Origin: Planctomycetales bacterium
GTDB lineage: Bacteria; Planctomycetota; Planctomycetia; Pirellulales; Thermoguttaceae
Assembly: GCA_007122045.1 (NCBI GenBank)
Contig: SKJM01000524.1
Span: forward strand, 1-7,572
DNA length: 7,572 nt
Direction: 5' to 3'
Under the pieces are notes generated by a model that saw only the letters and a list, made by a program, of their open reading frames with translations, was not told the origin of the DNA and did not search any database. Position numbers and translations under genes: made by a program. Below, one piece after another: positions 1 through 7,572 of this stretch (position 1 is its first letter; the number at the start of each line of letters is the position of its first letter).

Positions 1-587
1 ACGGCCTCGCGGGCGCGGCGGTAGCAGATGTCGGGGCGGACCGGCGGGTCCTCGGGCAGCCAGGGCGCGTAGACCGCGCCGGGCACGACCAGCAGGTCGG
101 GCGTTTCGAGCAGCTCGGCCGCCCGGATCATCTTCCCGGCCAGCTCGAGCCCCCGGGCGCGCCGCTCGGCATCGTCGTGCGTAAGCGAGTACGGCCAGAA
201 CAGGAACGAACACACGCCGGCGATGTCCAGGCCGATGTCCCGGGCCATCTTGCCGACGGCGCGGATGTCGGCCTCCGATGCCTCGGGCGACAGGTCGCCC
301 TCCAAGGCGTAGTTCACCTCGACCCCTTCGAAGCCCGCGTCCTTGCACAGCTCGAAGCATTCGCGGAGCGTCATCTTCTGGGGGTAGGGCAGTGCCCAGA
401 GGTTGATCGACTTTTTCATGTCGTACCGCTTTGCGGGCGGAGCGGCCGGCTGCGTGGCGGCCTCGGTTTCCTCGCCCGCGGCAACCAGCCCCTGCGCGGC
501 CAGAAAGCTGCTCCCGAAGGCGGCCGTATAGGCCAGGATTTCGCGGCGGCTGAGTGCATGAGACGGCGACTTGCTGGTATGGCTCAT
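1..587 (-). CDS. Sugar phosphate isomerase/epimerase with Tat leader (3' part outside window)
   Basis: I translated this gene by hand from the minus strand; it runs off the left edge, so 195 residues are visible and the C-terminus is missing. Residues 1-37 look like a twin-arginine leader: SRREIL with R14-R15, then a hydrophobic stretch (AYTAAFGSSFLAAQGLV). After an Ala/Pro-rich linker, the domain begins near M57 with KKSINLW, followed by AGFEGVEVNY and LLVVPGAVY. This pattern is typical of the xylose-isomerase-like TIM-barrel (AP endonuclease 2) superfamily, the fold of UlaE/hexulose-6-phosphate isomerase relatives. The likely role is isomerisation or epimerisation of a sugar or sugar derivative in the periplasm; the substrate cannot be told. 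Start ATG 587-585 is chosen because it gives the whole leader; GGGA sits about 6 nt upstream as a modest ribosome binding site. M57 would give a cytoplasmic form but discards a coherent leader. The metal-binding residues of the barrel's C-terminal half are not visible. Confidence 0.85.
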   Translation of the reverse strand, partial: MSHTSKSPSHALSRREILAYTAAFGSSFLAAQGLVAAGEETEAATQPAAPPAKRYDMKKSINLWALPYPQKMTLRECFELCKDAGFEGVEVNYALEGDLSPEASEADIRAVGKMARDIGLDIAGVCSFLFWPYSLTHDDAERRARGLELAGKMIRAAELLETPDLLVVPGAVYAPWLPEDPPVRPDICYRRAREA

Positions 588-655
588 GGTAGTTCCCTTT
601 TTCCTGGAGGTTTGTGTAGCAGACGTTCCCCGAGCCTGCGCTGCGAGTCTCTTAT

Positions 656-684
656 ACCATATGCAGAGGCACACGAGTGGTCAA
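656..684 (-). promoter_or_regulatory. Putative sigma-70-type promoter for the isomerase gene
   Basis: On the minus strand there is TTGACC (684-679), a 17-nt spacer and TATGGT (661-656). The -35 box matches the consensus at 5 of 6 positions and the -10 box at 4 of 6. Transcription would start near 649 and leave a leader of about 60 nt before the ATG at 587. It lies in the 214-nt gap after the ThuA gene, which suggests the isomerase can be transcribed on its own. Spacing and position are seen; activity is inferred. Confidence 0.4.
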
Positions 685-801
685 CCCACGGCCGGGGACT
701 GGTCGTCTTTTCGCACCCGCCGAAGGGGACGGTCCTGGGGTTCAAGAGCCGCCGGGTGTTCGCCGCCGCCGCCACGTACACGGCCTTGCAGTTCAAACAG
801 C

Positions 802-1680
802 CTACGGCCGCACGGTCGCTTCCTCCGCCGTGGGGAAGTCGTCGGGCAACGGCTGGGTGACCTTGCCGTTGGCGGCCCATTCGGTCCCCCGTTGGAACGT
901 TACAATGAAGCCCACGTTCTTGTGCTGCGCCGGGCCGTGGCCGAACACCGTGTGGAACACCCGCCCCTCGCCGTAGTTGACGGTCCACAGCACGGGCTCC
1001 TCGCGGTCCGAGCCGCCGATCTCAGCAGGCGCAAACGACGTGGCCAGCACCGTCATGTTCTTGGCCGGCCCCCGCATCCGGTCGTACAGCTCCTCCACTC
1101 CGAGCATAAACACCTCGGGCAGGTCGCGCGTGATGGGGTGGTCGGGTTCGCGCACGGTCACCTGCACGGGGAACTGGCGGCCGTGGCTGCCGCCCCGGCC
1201 GGGCGAGTGGTCGCGCACGAACTCGCCGTCTTTCCAGTACACCCAGGGGCCGCTCTTCTCGTTGCGGCCGCCCCAGCCGCCCAGGCCGATCATCTCGTTG
1301 TACGCTTCCCAGCGGGGGAACGAGTTCGAGGCGGCATGCACGATGATCATCCCTCCGCCGCCGGCCATGTACTGCTCCAGGTCGCGCTGGGTTTCCTCGG
1401 GCCAGTCGGCGCCGTTGTAGTTCATCACCAGCACGTCGTAGTCGGCAAATGGCGGACGGAAGCCGCTCATGTCCTGCCCCCCGGGGGGTGAGGTGGCCAC
1501 GTCGACCGCGAACAGCCCGGTCTCTTCCAGCGGCTGCCGGAGCAACGGCGTGGTGTTCCGCCAATCGTGGTTGTTCTGCCCGTCGATAATCAGGGCCTTC
1601 AGCGGCGGTTCGGCCTGGCATACGCCCGTGGCCGCGGCCACCGAAACCAACGTGCCGATCACGAGATGCTTCAACAACAT
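802..1680 (-). CDS. Secreted ThuA-domain (trehalose-utilisation-like, GATase1-fold) protein
   Basis: This is a 292-residue protein. Residues 1-23 form a signal peptide (MLLKHLVIGTLVSVAAATGV, then CQA) with a likely cleavage at CQA|EPP. The ThuA fold follows: ALIIDGQNNHDW (29-40) at the first strand, VLVMNYNGADW (83-93), GGGGMIIVHAASNSFPRW (107-124) where the family's conserved His is H115, HPITRDLP (181-188), EELYDRM (196-202) and the signature GRVFHTVFGHG (239-249). ThuA proteins share the class I glutamine amidotransferase fold but lack its standard nucleophile elbow; the founder is linked to trehalose/disaccharide use in Rhizobium. The substrate here is unknown. The reading frame is open up to 1830, but ATG 1680-1678 is preferred: AAGGAG lies 6 nt upstream and the signal peptide begins there. 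Neighbours on the same strand are the GATase-like gene upstream and the isomerase downstream, consistent with extracytoplasmic sugar metabolism. Confidence 0.9.
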   Translation of the reverse strand: MLLKHLVIGTLVSVAAATGVCQAEPPLKALIIDGQNNHDWRNTTPLLRQPLEETGLFAVDVATSPPGGQDMSGFRPPFADYDVLVMNYNGADWPEETQRDLEQYMAGGGGMIIVHAASNSFPRWEAYNEMIGLGGWGGRNEKSGPWVYWKDGEFVRDHSPGRGGSHGRQFPVQVTVREPDHPITRDLPEVFMLGVEELYDRMRGPAKNMTVLATSFAPAEIGGSDREEPVLWTVNYGEGRVFHTVFGHGPAQHKNVGFIVTFQRGTEWAANGKVTQPLPDDFPTAEEATVRP

Positions 1681-1732
1681 GGGAGTCTCCTTGTGGTGGG
1701 AAAACGGTGGGTAGGGTTTACTTCTGCCAACT

Positions 1733-1761
1733 ATTCTAACCGCCGGCGCGGCGGAAGGCAA
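1733..1761 (-). promoter_or_regulatory. Putative promoter for the ThuA gene (TTGCCT-N17-TAGAAT)
   Basis: On the minus strand there is TTGCCT (1761-1756), a 17-nt G+C-rich spacer and TAGAAT (1738-1733). The -10 box matches consensus at 5 of 6 positions and the -35 box at 4 of 6. The predicted start, near 1726, leaves a leader of about 45 nt ahead of the AAGGAG ribosome binding site and ATG at 1680. The A+T-rich -10 stands out in otherwise G+C-rich sequence. Function is inferred from sequence only. Confidence 0.45.
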
Positions 1762-1817
1762 GCAGGCACCGGGGGGCAGGATGTAGCCTTTGGTGGGAGG
1801 GGCGCCCGGCGGCACCG

Positions 1818-3197
1818 TTACGGGCAACAAGAATTACTCGGCGCCGAATCCGGCGCCTGCCCCAAGGTCCACGCGATCGCCCGGGCGACGAAATCGTAGT
1901 GCTCGGCGTGCGATTCGGGATGCGGGCTGATGATCAGCGCGCGGCCCTGCCCGTATTCGAGGGCGCCGATGGCTGCCTCGCCGATCATTTCGTCGCGAAC
2001 GGTCCCGCTCGAATCGGTCGACGGTGTCTTGAATCGGGCCAGGACGACGAAGTCCGGATCGCCGCCGTCCGGCTGATCGGCCGCCAGGAAGACCGGCCCG
2101 TTGGCGTAGCGGGTGCGGAGGATGGGGTTCTGGTCGCCGAAGAGGGCCTTGCCTTCCTCGGTCAGTTCGATTTCCAGCATGGCGCGGCCGCGCCGCCAGG
2201 GCTGGCTGTGCCGCAGACGGATCGCGTGCAGGTAATTGTCCAAGCCGCTGGCGGCGAAGTAGGCGCCGGCGCAGACGCCCACGTAGCCCCCGCCGGTGTC
2301 AATGAAATCGCGCAGGATCCGGCGGCCCTCGGCGTGCAGGCCGGCGCCGATGCCGCGTCCGCTGCCGCCCGGGAAGATGGCCCCGGCCGCCGGCGCCAGG
2401 GCGCCCTCGCGGATGTCTTCGCCGCACACGCGGTAGATGCCGGCGTCCTCGAGACGCTCGGCGGCGATCCGCTCCAACCGCGACGGCCCGCTGCCGCCGA
2501 TGCCCTCGGCGTCGTAGATTGCAATCAACTGCGGCGCGCACGCCCGAAGCCCTTCCCAATCGAAAGCGGCGTCCTCGGCAATCGCACCCTCGGCCCGAAG
2601 CAAGCCGAGGACAAGCTGCCGGGTATAGCGGACCTGCCGGGAGGGCGGCGTGCCGGCCGGGTATTGGAACGTTATCGTGCCGCGGTTCGCAACGGCCGGA
2701 GGCACGTCGGTGGCTTCCCGAAAGACGGCTATCTCGGTCCCGAACGCCTTGCGGGCGAGGGGGCCGAAATCGTCCTCGCCCTCCGCCACTCGAAGGGCGA
2801 TTGTGGGGGTGGTGATCTTCTCGCCCCGGGCATCGGCGCGCACACCGCCTTCGTGCACCCATACCCAGTCGGGACGCTCGTCTGAAGGCAGCGCTTCTGC
2901 CAGGAACGTTCCCACCTCGTTGCCCCCTGGGACGGCCTCGGTTTCCACGATGGTCAGCACGCCGCGTTCGAGGGGAATCGTGCCAATTTGCCGGGCAACG
3001 CCGATCGAAGCCGCATGTGCCGGGGCCGGGGCCACCAGGACCACGCGGGGACCGGTCGGTTCTTCCCCGCGGACGACCACGACCGAATGTCCGTGCAAGT
3101 CGCCCGCCGACCAGGCAACCAGAAGCAACGCCAGCATCCAGTGTTTCGCCGGGTGCGAGCCGGCGGATCGGCTGTTCGCGGGTATCGAACTCAACAT
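1818..3197 (-). CDS. Secreted BPL_N / class I glutamine amidotransferase-like protein with degenerate M14-like N-terminal half
   Basis: This is a 459-residue protein with two parts. The start ATG 3197-3195 has AGGAG 7 nt upstream; a further ATG ten codons earlier lacks such a site. Residues 1-40 form an export signal (hydrophobic core WMLALLLVAWSAG at 20-32). Residues about 50-205 resemble a worn succinylglutamate desuccinylase/aspartoacylase (M14) domain: GPRVVLVA, IPLERGVLTIV and DWVWVHEGG align with that fold, but the HGxE zinc ligands after the first strand are replaced by PAPAHAAS. Residues about 220-450 are a BPL_N/GATase1-like domain: IAIYDAEGIG (226-235), AIFPGGSGRG (273-282), the nucleophile elbow GGGYVGVCAGAYFAA with C309, and ISPHPE with H426 and E428 completing a Cys-His-Glu triad. 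The triad predicts a working hydrolase or amidotransferase, acting outside the cytoplasm. The substrate is unknown. The M14 relationship is my inference and much less sure than the C-terminal domain. Confidence 0.85.
   Translation of the reverse strand: MLSSIPANSRSAGSHPAKHWMLALLLVAWSAGDLHGHSVVVVRGEEPTGPRVVLVAPAPAHAASIGVARQIGTIPLERGVLTIVETEAVPGGNEVGTFLAEALPSDERPDWVWVHEGGVRADARGEKITTPTIALRVAEGEDDFGPLARKAFGTEIAVFREATDVPPAVANRGTITFQYPAGTPPSRQVRYTRQLVLGLLRAEGAIAEDAAFDWEGLRACAPQLIAIYDAEGIGGSGPSRLERIAAERLEDAGIYRVCGEDIREGALAPAAGAIFPGGSGRGIGAGLHAEGRRILRDFIDTGGGYVGVCAGAYFAASGLDNYLHAIRLRHSQPWRRGRAMLEIELTEEGKALFGDQNPILRTRYANGPVFLAADQPDGGDPDFVVLARFKTPSTDSSGTVRDEMIGEAAIGALEYGQGRALIISPHPESHAEHYDFVARAIAWTLGQAPDSAPSNSCCP
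1840..1857 (-). terminator. Strong hairpin at the 3' end of the GATase-like gene (possible attenuator/terminator)
   Basis: The arms GGCGCCG and CGGCGCC form a perfect 7-bp stem with a 4-nt loop (GATT on the minus strand). It lies inside the last codons of the gene, about 20 nt before the stop at 1818, and is followed by GAGTAATTCTTGTT, moderately T-rich but not a true U-tract. It could weaken read-through into the ThuA gene, fitting the separate promoter proposed there. It could equally be chance in G+C-rich coding DNA. Confidence 0.25.
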
Positions 3198-3436
3198 GGC
3201 GTTTCTCCTGGAGTCAAAATGACGCATCTACCAGCCACGAGGGCGCACCCCGCCCATGACACACGATAGCCGCCATCATACCCGATTGCGACAGGTCGTG
3301 CACGGTTCACGGGGAGCGGGCGACTACCCGACCGAGGGCGGGCGGTTGTGTTACGAATGGCATCCGGGTATTATTCTATGTGGGGCACAAACCGCCCGAG
3401 CCGGACCGCCCGTCCTCCGAACCCCTCTCGCATACT
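3198..3436. promoter_or_regulatory. Divergent intergenic region between the GATase-like gene and cbiM
   Basis: This 239-bp stretch separates two divergently oriented starts. Toward the plus strand, TTGTGT (3346-3351), a 17-nt spacer and TATTAT (3369-3374) form a plausible promoter for cbiM with a start near 3381 and a leader of about 56 nt. Toward the minus strand, TATGAT (3280-3275) is a candidate -10 for the GATase-like gene, without a good -35. I saw no cobalamin-riboswitch core and no obvious NikR-type dyad, so metal control of cbiM is not evident from the sequence. Confidence 0.4.
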
Positions 3437-4090
3437 ATGCATATTTACGAAGGCATCCTGGCCGCGACTCCCGAGGGCAGGCAGGTCCTGGCCGCGGGAG
3501 CCCTGCTGGCCGCGGGCGGTACGGCCCTGGGCTTGTGGCGGCTCGACTACCAGCGCATCCCCGGCGTCGCCGTGCTCAGTTCCGCCTTCTTCGTCATTTC
3601 CACCATCCACGTGCCCATCGGCACCACCACGGTGCATTTGGTCCTCACCGGGCTGATGGGGCTGGTGCTGGGCTGGGCCGCCTTCCCCGCCGTCCTCGTC
3701 GCGCTCGTGCTGCAAGTGGTCATGTTCTCGTTCGGCGGGCCGGTCACCCTCGGGGTCAACACGTTCATCATGGCCGCGCCCGCGGTGGCCTGCTATTACC
3801 TGTTCCGCCGGGCCGTGCGCAGCGGAAATGAGCCCCTCGTCTTTCTCGCGGGGGTCGCCGCCGGGGCCACGGCTATCCTGTTGGGCGGACTGCTCAGCGC
3901 GGTGGCCCTCAGCGCGGCCGGTAGCGAGTTTCAACTGTTCGGCCTGGGAATGTTCCTCGGCCACCTGGTGCTTGCCCCCATCGAGGGCATGGTGACCGGC
4001 AGCGTGGTCGTCCTGTTGCGCAAGGTTCGACCCGAACTGCTCGGCGCCGAGCTGCTCGAGCCCTCCTCGGCGAAGGTGCGCTATGACTAA
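3437..4090 (+). CDS. cbiM: CbiM/NikM-type energy-coupling-factor permease for cobalt or nickel
   Basis: This is a 217-residue integral inner-membrane substrate-binding subunit of an ECF-type Co2+/Ni2+ importer. The sequence begins MHIYEGILAATPEG, the family's hallmark N-terminus. Known NikM/CbiM structures bind the metal through the Met1 amino group, His2 and His67; here His2 is present and a His falls exactly at 67 (TTVHLVLTGL), with another at 58. This supports the start at 3437 over the in-frame ATG at 3380. Further signatures are GLVLGWAAFP (75-84) and SFGGPVTLGVNTFIMAAP (98-115). The remaining sequence consists mostly of hydrophobic helices, ending with a charged tail. No clear Shine-Dalgarno sequence precedes the start. 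Its last codons overlap the next gene by 8 nt, implying translational coupling. Nickel versus cobalt cannot be decided from sequence alone; a NikL-like partner slightly favours nickel. Confidence 0.92.
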   Translation: MHIYEGILAATPEGRQVLAAGALLAAGGTALGLWRLDYQRIPGVAVLSSAFFVISTIHVPIGTTTVHLVLTGLMGLVLGWAAFPAVLVALVLQVVMFSFGGPVTLGVNTFIMAAPAVACYYLFRRAVRSGNEPLVFLAGVAAGATAILLGGLLSAVALSAAGSEFQLFGLGMFLGHLVLAPIEGMVTGSVVVLLRKVRPELLGAELLEPSSAKVRYD

Positions 4091-4658
4091 GGCAATGTGC
4101 ATGGTAACCCTCCCGCTCGCGCTGGCGCTGGTGGCGCTACCGGGCAGTCCGCCGGCTTTCGCCCACGCGCTGCACCTTGTCGCCGAGGGCGACGGCACGG
4201 TCATTCGCGGCCGGGCGTACTACCAGGGCGGAAGCCCGGCCGTCGGCGCCCAGGTCCTGGCCTTCAGTCCTGAAGGCCGCAAGCTGGGCGAGACCCGGAC
4301 CGACGCCGACGGCGCCTTCACCCTGCCGGCCTCCTACCGCTGCGACCACCGCCTGCTGGTGGTCACCGGCGACGGGCACGGGGCCGAGTTCCGCCTTCCG
4401 GCCGCCGAGCTTTCCGCATCGCTGCCGCCGCCCGGCGGGGAGGCTGCGCCGCCCGGTGAAACGGCTGCCGCAGCGGATGAATTGACTGCCATTCGCAGCC
4501 AACTTGCCTCGCTGCGCGAGCAGTTGGCCGGGTACGAGCAGCGCACCCGGCTGCGCGACGTGATCGGCGGAATCGGTTACATCGTCGGGGTGGCGGGCGT
4601 GGCCTTCTACATTGCGGCGCGGCGCGCGGAACGAGCCGTGAAGCAGAAAGGCCGGTAG
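4083..4658 (+). CDS. NikL/CbiL-like accessory protein of the nickel/cobalt ECF transporter
   Basis: This is a 191-residue protein. Residues 1-27 are a signal peptide ending PPAFA, so cleavage would leave mature protein starting HALHL with a His at position 1 and another at 4, a likely metal-ligand pair. Residues 35-110 look like a carboxypeptidase-regulatory or CopC-like beta-sandwich (IRGRAYYQGGSPAVGAQVLAF, then TDADGAFTLPA). Residues 112-131 are a Pro/Ala-rich linker and 132-155 a short coiled-coil segment (LTAIRSQLASLREQLAGYEQ). A C-terminal membrane helix follows (RDVIGGIGYIVGVAGVAFYIAARR, 158-181), a pattern I associate with NikL-type proteins. It is therefore a periplasmic domain tethered in the inner membrane beside CbiM, possibly passing metal to the permease. 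AAGG about 6 nt before the ATG, and the 8-nt overlap with cbiM, support this start. The NikL assignment rests on layout and position more than on residue identity. Confidence 0.8.
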   Translation: MTKAMCMVTLPLALALVALPGSPPAFAHALHLVAEGDGTVIRGRAYYQGGSPAVGAQVLAFSPEGRKLGETRTDADGAFTLPASYRCDHRLLVVTGDGHGAEFRLPAAELSASLPPPGGEAAPPGETAAAADELTAIRSQLASLREQLAGYEQRTRLRDVIGGIGYIVGVAGVAFYIAARRAERAVKQKGR

Positions 4659-4674
4659 GCCCGCCAGCCGAGCG

Positions 4675-4688
4675 GCCGGTGTGCCGGC
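4675..4688 (+). terminator. Small hairpin after the NikL-like gene
   Basis: GCCGG, a TGTG loop and CCGGC form a perfect 5-bp G+C stem 16 nt past the stop codon. The following TTCGCGCTT is not a U-tract, so intrinsic termination would be weak. The call rests on position. Confidence 0.25.
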
Positions 4689-4936
4689 TTCGCGCTTGCG
4701 ACGTCGCCCCTCGCCCCTGTTCATGGGTTCGCCGATCTCGGAGGGGCGCAAACGGCGCATAGTGACTGCTTGACACGGGTGTGCCGGTGCAAATCGTCCA
4801 GCAGCTCGCGGACCCGCGCCGCCGGCACGGGGCTGCGCCCGAGGTAGATCAATGGCTGTCGGGACGCCGATTCACTTGATCCCGATCTAGGCAATACGCG
4901 CCGAAGCTGACGGATGCGGCCGTAAGAATACGATGG

Positions 4937-4954
4937 CCTTCGGCACAGCGAAGG
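4937..4954 (-). terminator. Hairpin downstream of uvrA
   Basis: On the minus strand CCTTCG, a 6-nt loop and CGAAGG form a perfect 6-bp stem beginning 21 nt after the uvrA stop. It is followed by CCATCGTATTCTTA, which is somewhat T-rich. It could help end uvrA transcripts, but the stem is short and there is no clean U-tract. Confidence 0.3.
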
Positions 4955-4975
4955 GTGCCTGCTCCTTTGGGCGGT

Positions 4976-7572
<2,597 letters not shown>

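Larger units (their letters stand above)
4659..4975. other. Convergent intergenic spacer without a convincing gene
   Basis: This 317-bp stretch lies between the ends of the NikL-like gene and uvrA. I found no RNA gene and no cbiQ or cbiO start. On the minus strand one frame, the same as uvrA after its stop, stays open down to a TGA at 4723-4721 and includes a protein-like run (YLGRSPVPAARVRELLDDLH, about 4844-4785) with no good start or ribosome binding site. It may be a decayed gene end or chance in G+C-rich DNA. Two small hairpins are listed separately. A perfect TTGACA at 4770-4775 lacks a matching -10. Confidence 0.5.

Noticed and set aside
177..860. A 227-codon plus-strand open frame over the isomerase and spacer
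   Set aside because: It is antisense to the isomerase gene, whose Tat leader and barrel motifs are clear on the minus strand.
584..988. A minus-strand open frame crossing the end of the ThuA gene into the spacer before the isomerase
   Set aside because: It overlaps the ThuA coding region out of frame, contains scattered Cys without a family pattern, and its product ends just inside the isomerase start.
1899..2885. A 328-codon plus-strand open frame opposite the GATase-like gene
   Set aside because: It is antisense to a protein with signal peptide, ribosome binding site and catalytic triad, and shows no domain of its own.
3198..3436. Cobalamin or NiCo riboswitch ahead of cbiM
   Set aside because: The likely transcribed leader is only about 56 nt and no conserved riboswitch core was found.
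3371..4204. A 277-codon minus-strand open frame opposite cbiM
   Set aside because: The translation is His/Gln/Glu/Gly-rich antisense sequence, whereas the plus strand encodes the CbiM signature with His2 and His67.

Overview
The window is high-GC bacterial DNA and reads as a fragment of a planctomycete chromosome (Planctomycetota, possibly Pirellulales-like). This assignment is an inference. It rests on a secreted ThuA-domain protein of the DGQNNHDW type, a Tat-leader sugar phosphate isomerase/epimerase, a secreted BPL_N/GATase1-like protein, TAGAAT-type -10 boxes, and an in-frame 30-bp repeat whose core (aggcttccagcct) resembles repeats I recall from planctomycete genomes. No rRNA, tRNA, CRISPR array, transposase or phage gene was seen.

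Layout. (1) Positions 1-3197, minus strand, hold three exported proteins transcribed in this order: a BPL_N/GATase1-fold protein with a degenerate M14-like N-terminal half (3197-1818), a ThuA-family protein (1680-802), and a sugar phosphate isomerase/epimerase with a twin-arginine leader (587 to beyond the left edge). Gaps of 137 and 214 nt, each with a plausible promoter, suggest neighbouring units with a shared theme more than one tight operon. The theme is probably carbohydrate or glycan handling in the periplasm. (2) A 239-bp divergent intergenic region separates this block from (3) a plus-strand nickel/cobalt uptake pair: a CbiM/NikM permease (3437-4090) overlapping by 8 nt a NikL/CbiL-like accessory protein (4083-4658). 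The usual cbiQ and cbiO do not follow. (4) Positions 4659-4975 are a convergent spacer with small hairpins and no convincing gene. (5) 4976 to the right edge, minus strand, is most of a UvrA excinuclease subunit, with its N-terminus outside the window.

How the parts relate. The secreted block, the metal transporter and UvrA are functionally independent neighbours. The points most worth a second look are the 30-bp tandem repeat that has become part of the UvrA protein between its UvrB-binding domain and first zinc finger, the two-domain GATase-like secreted protein that has lost M14 zinc ligands, and the metal permease pair that lacks an adjacent ATPase module. No clearly new multi-gene defence or mobile system is visible.
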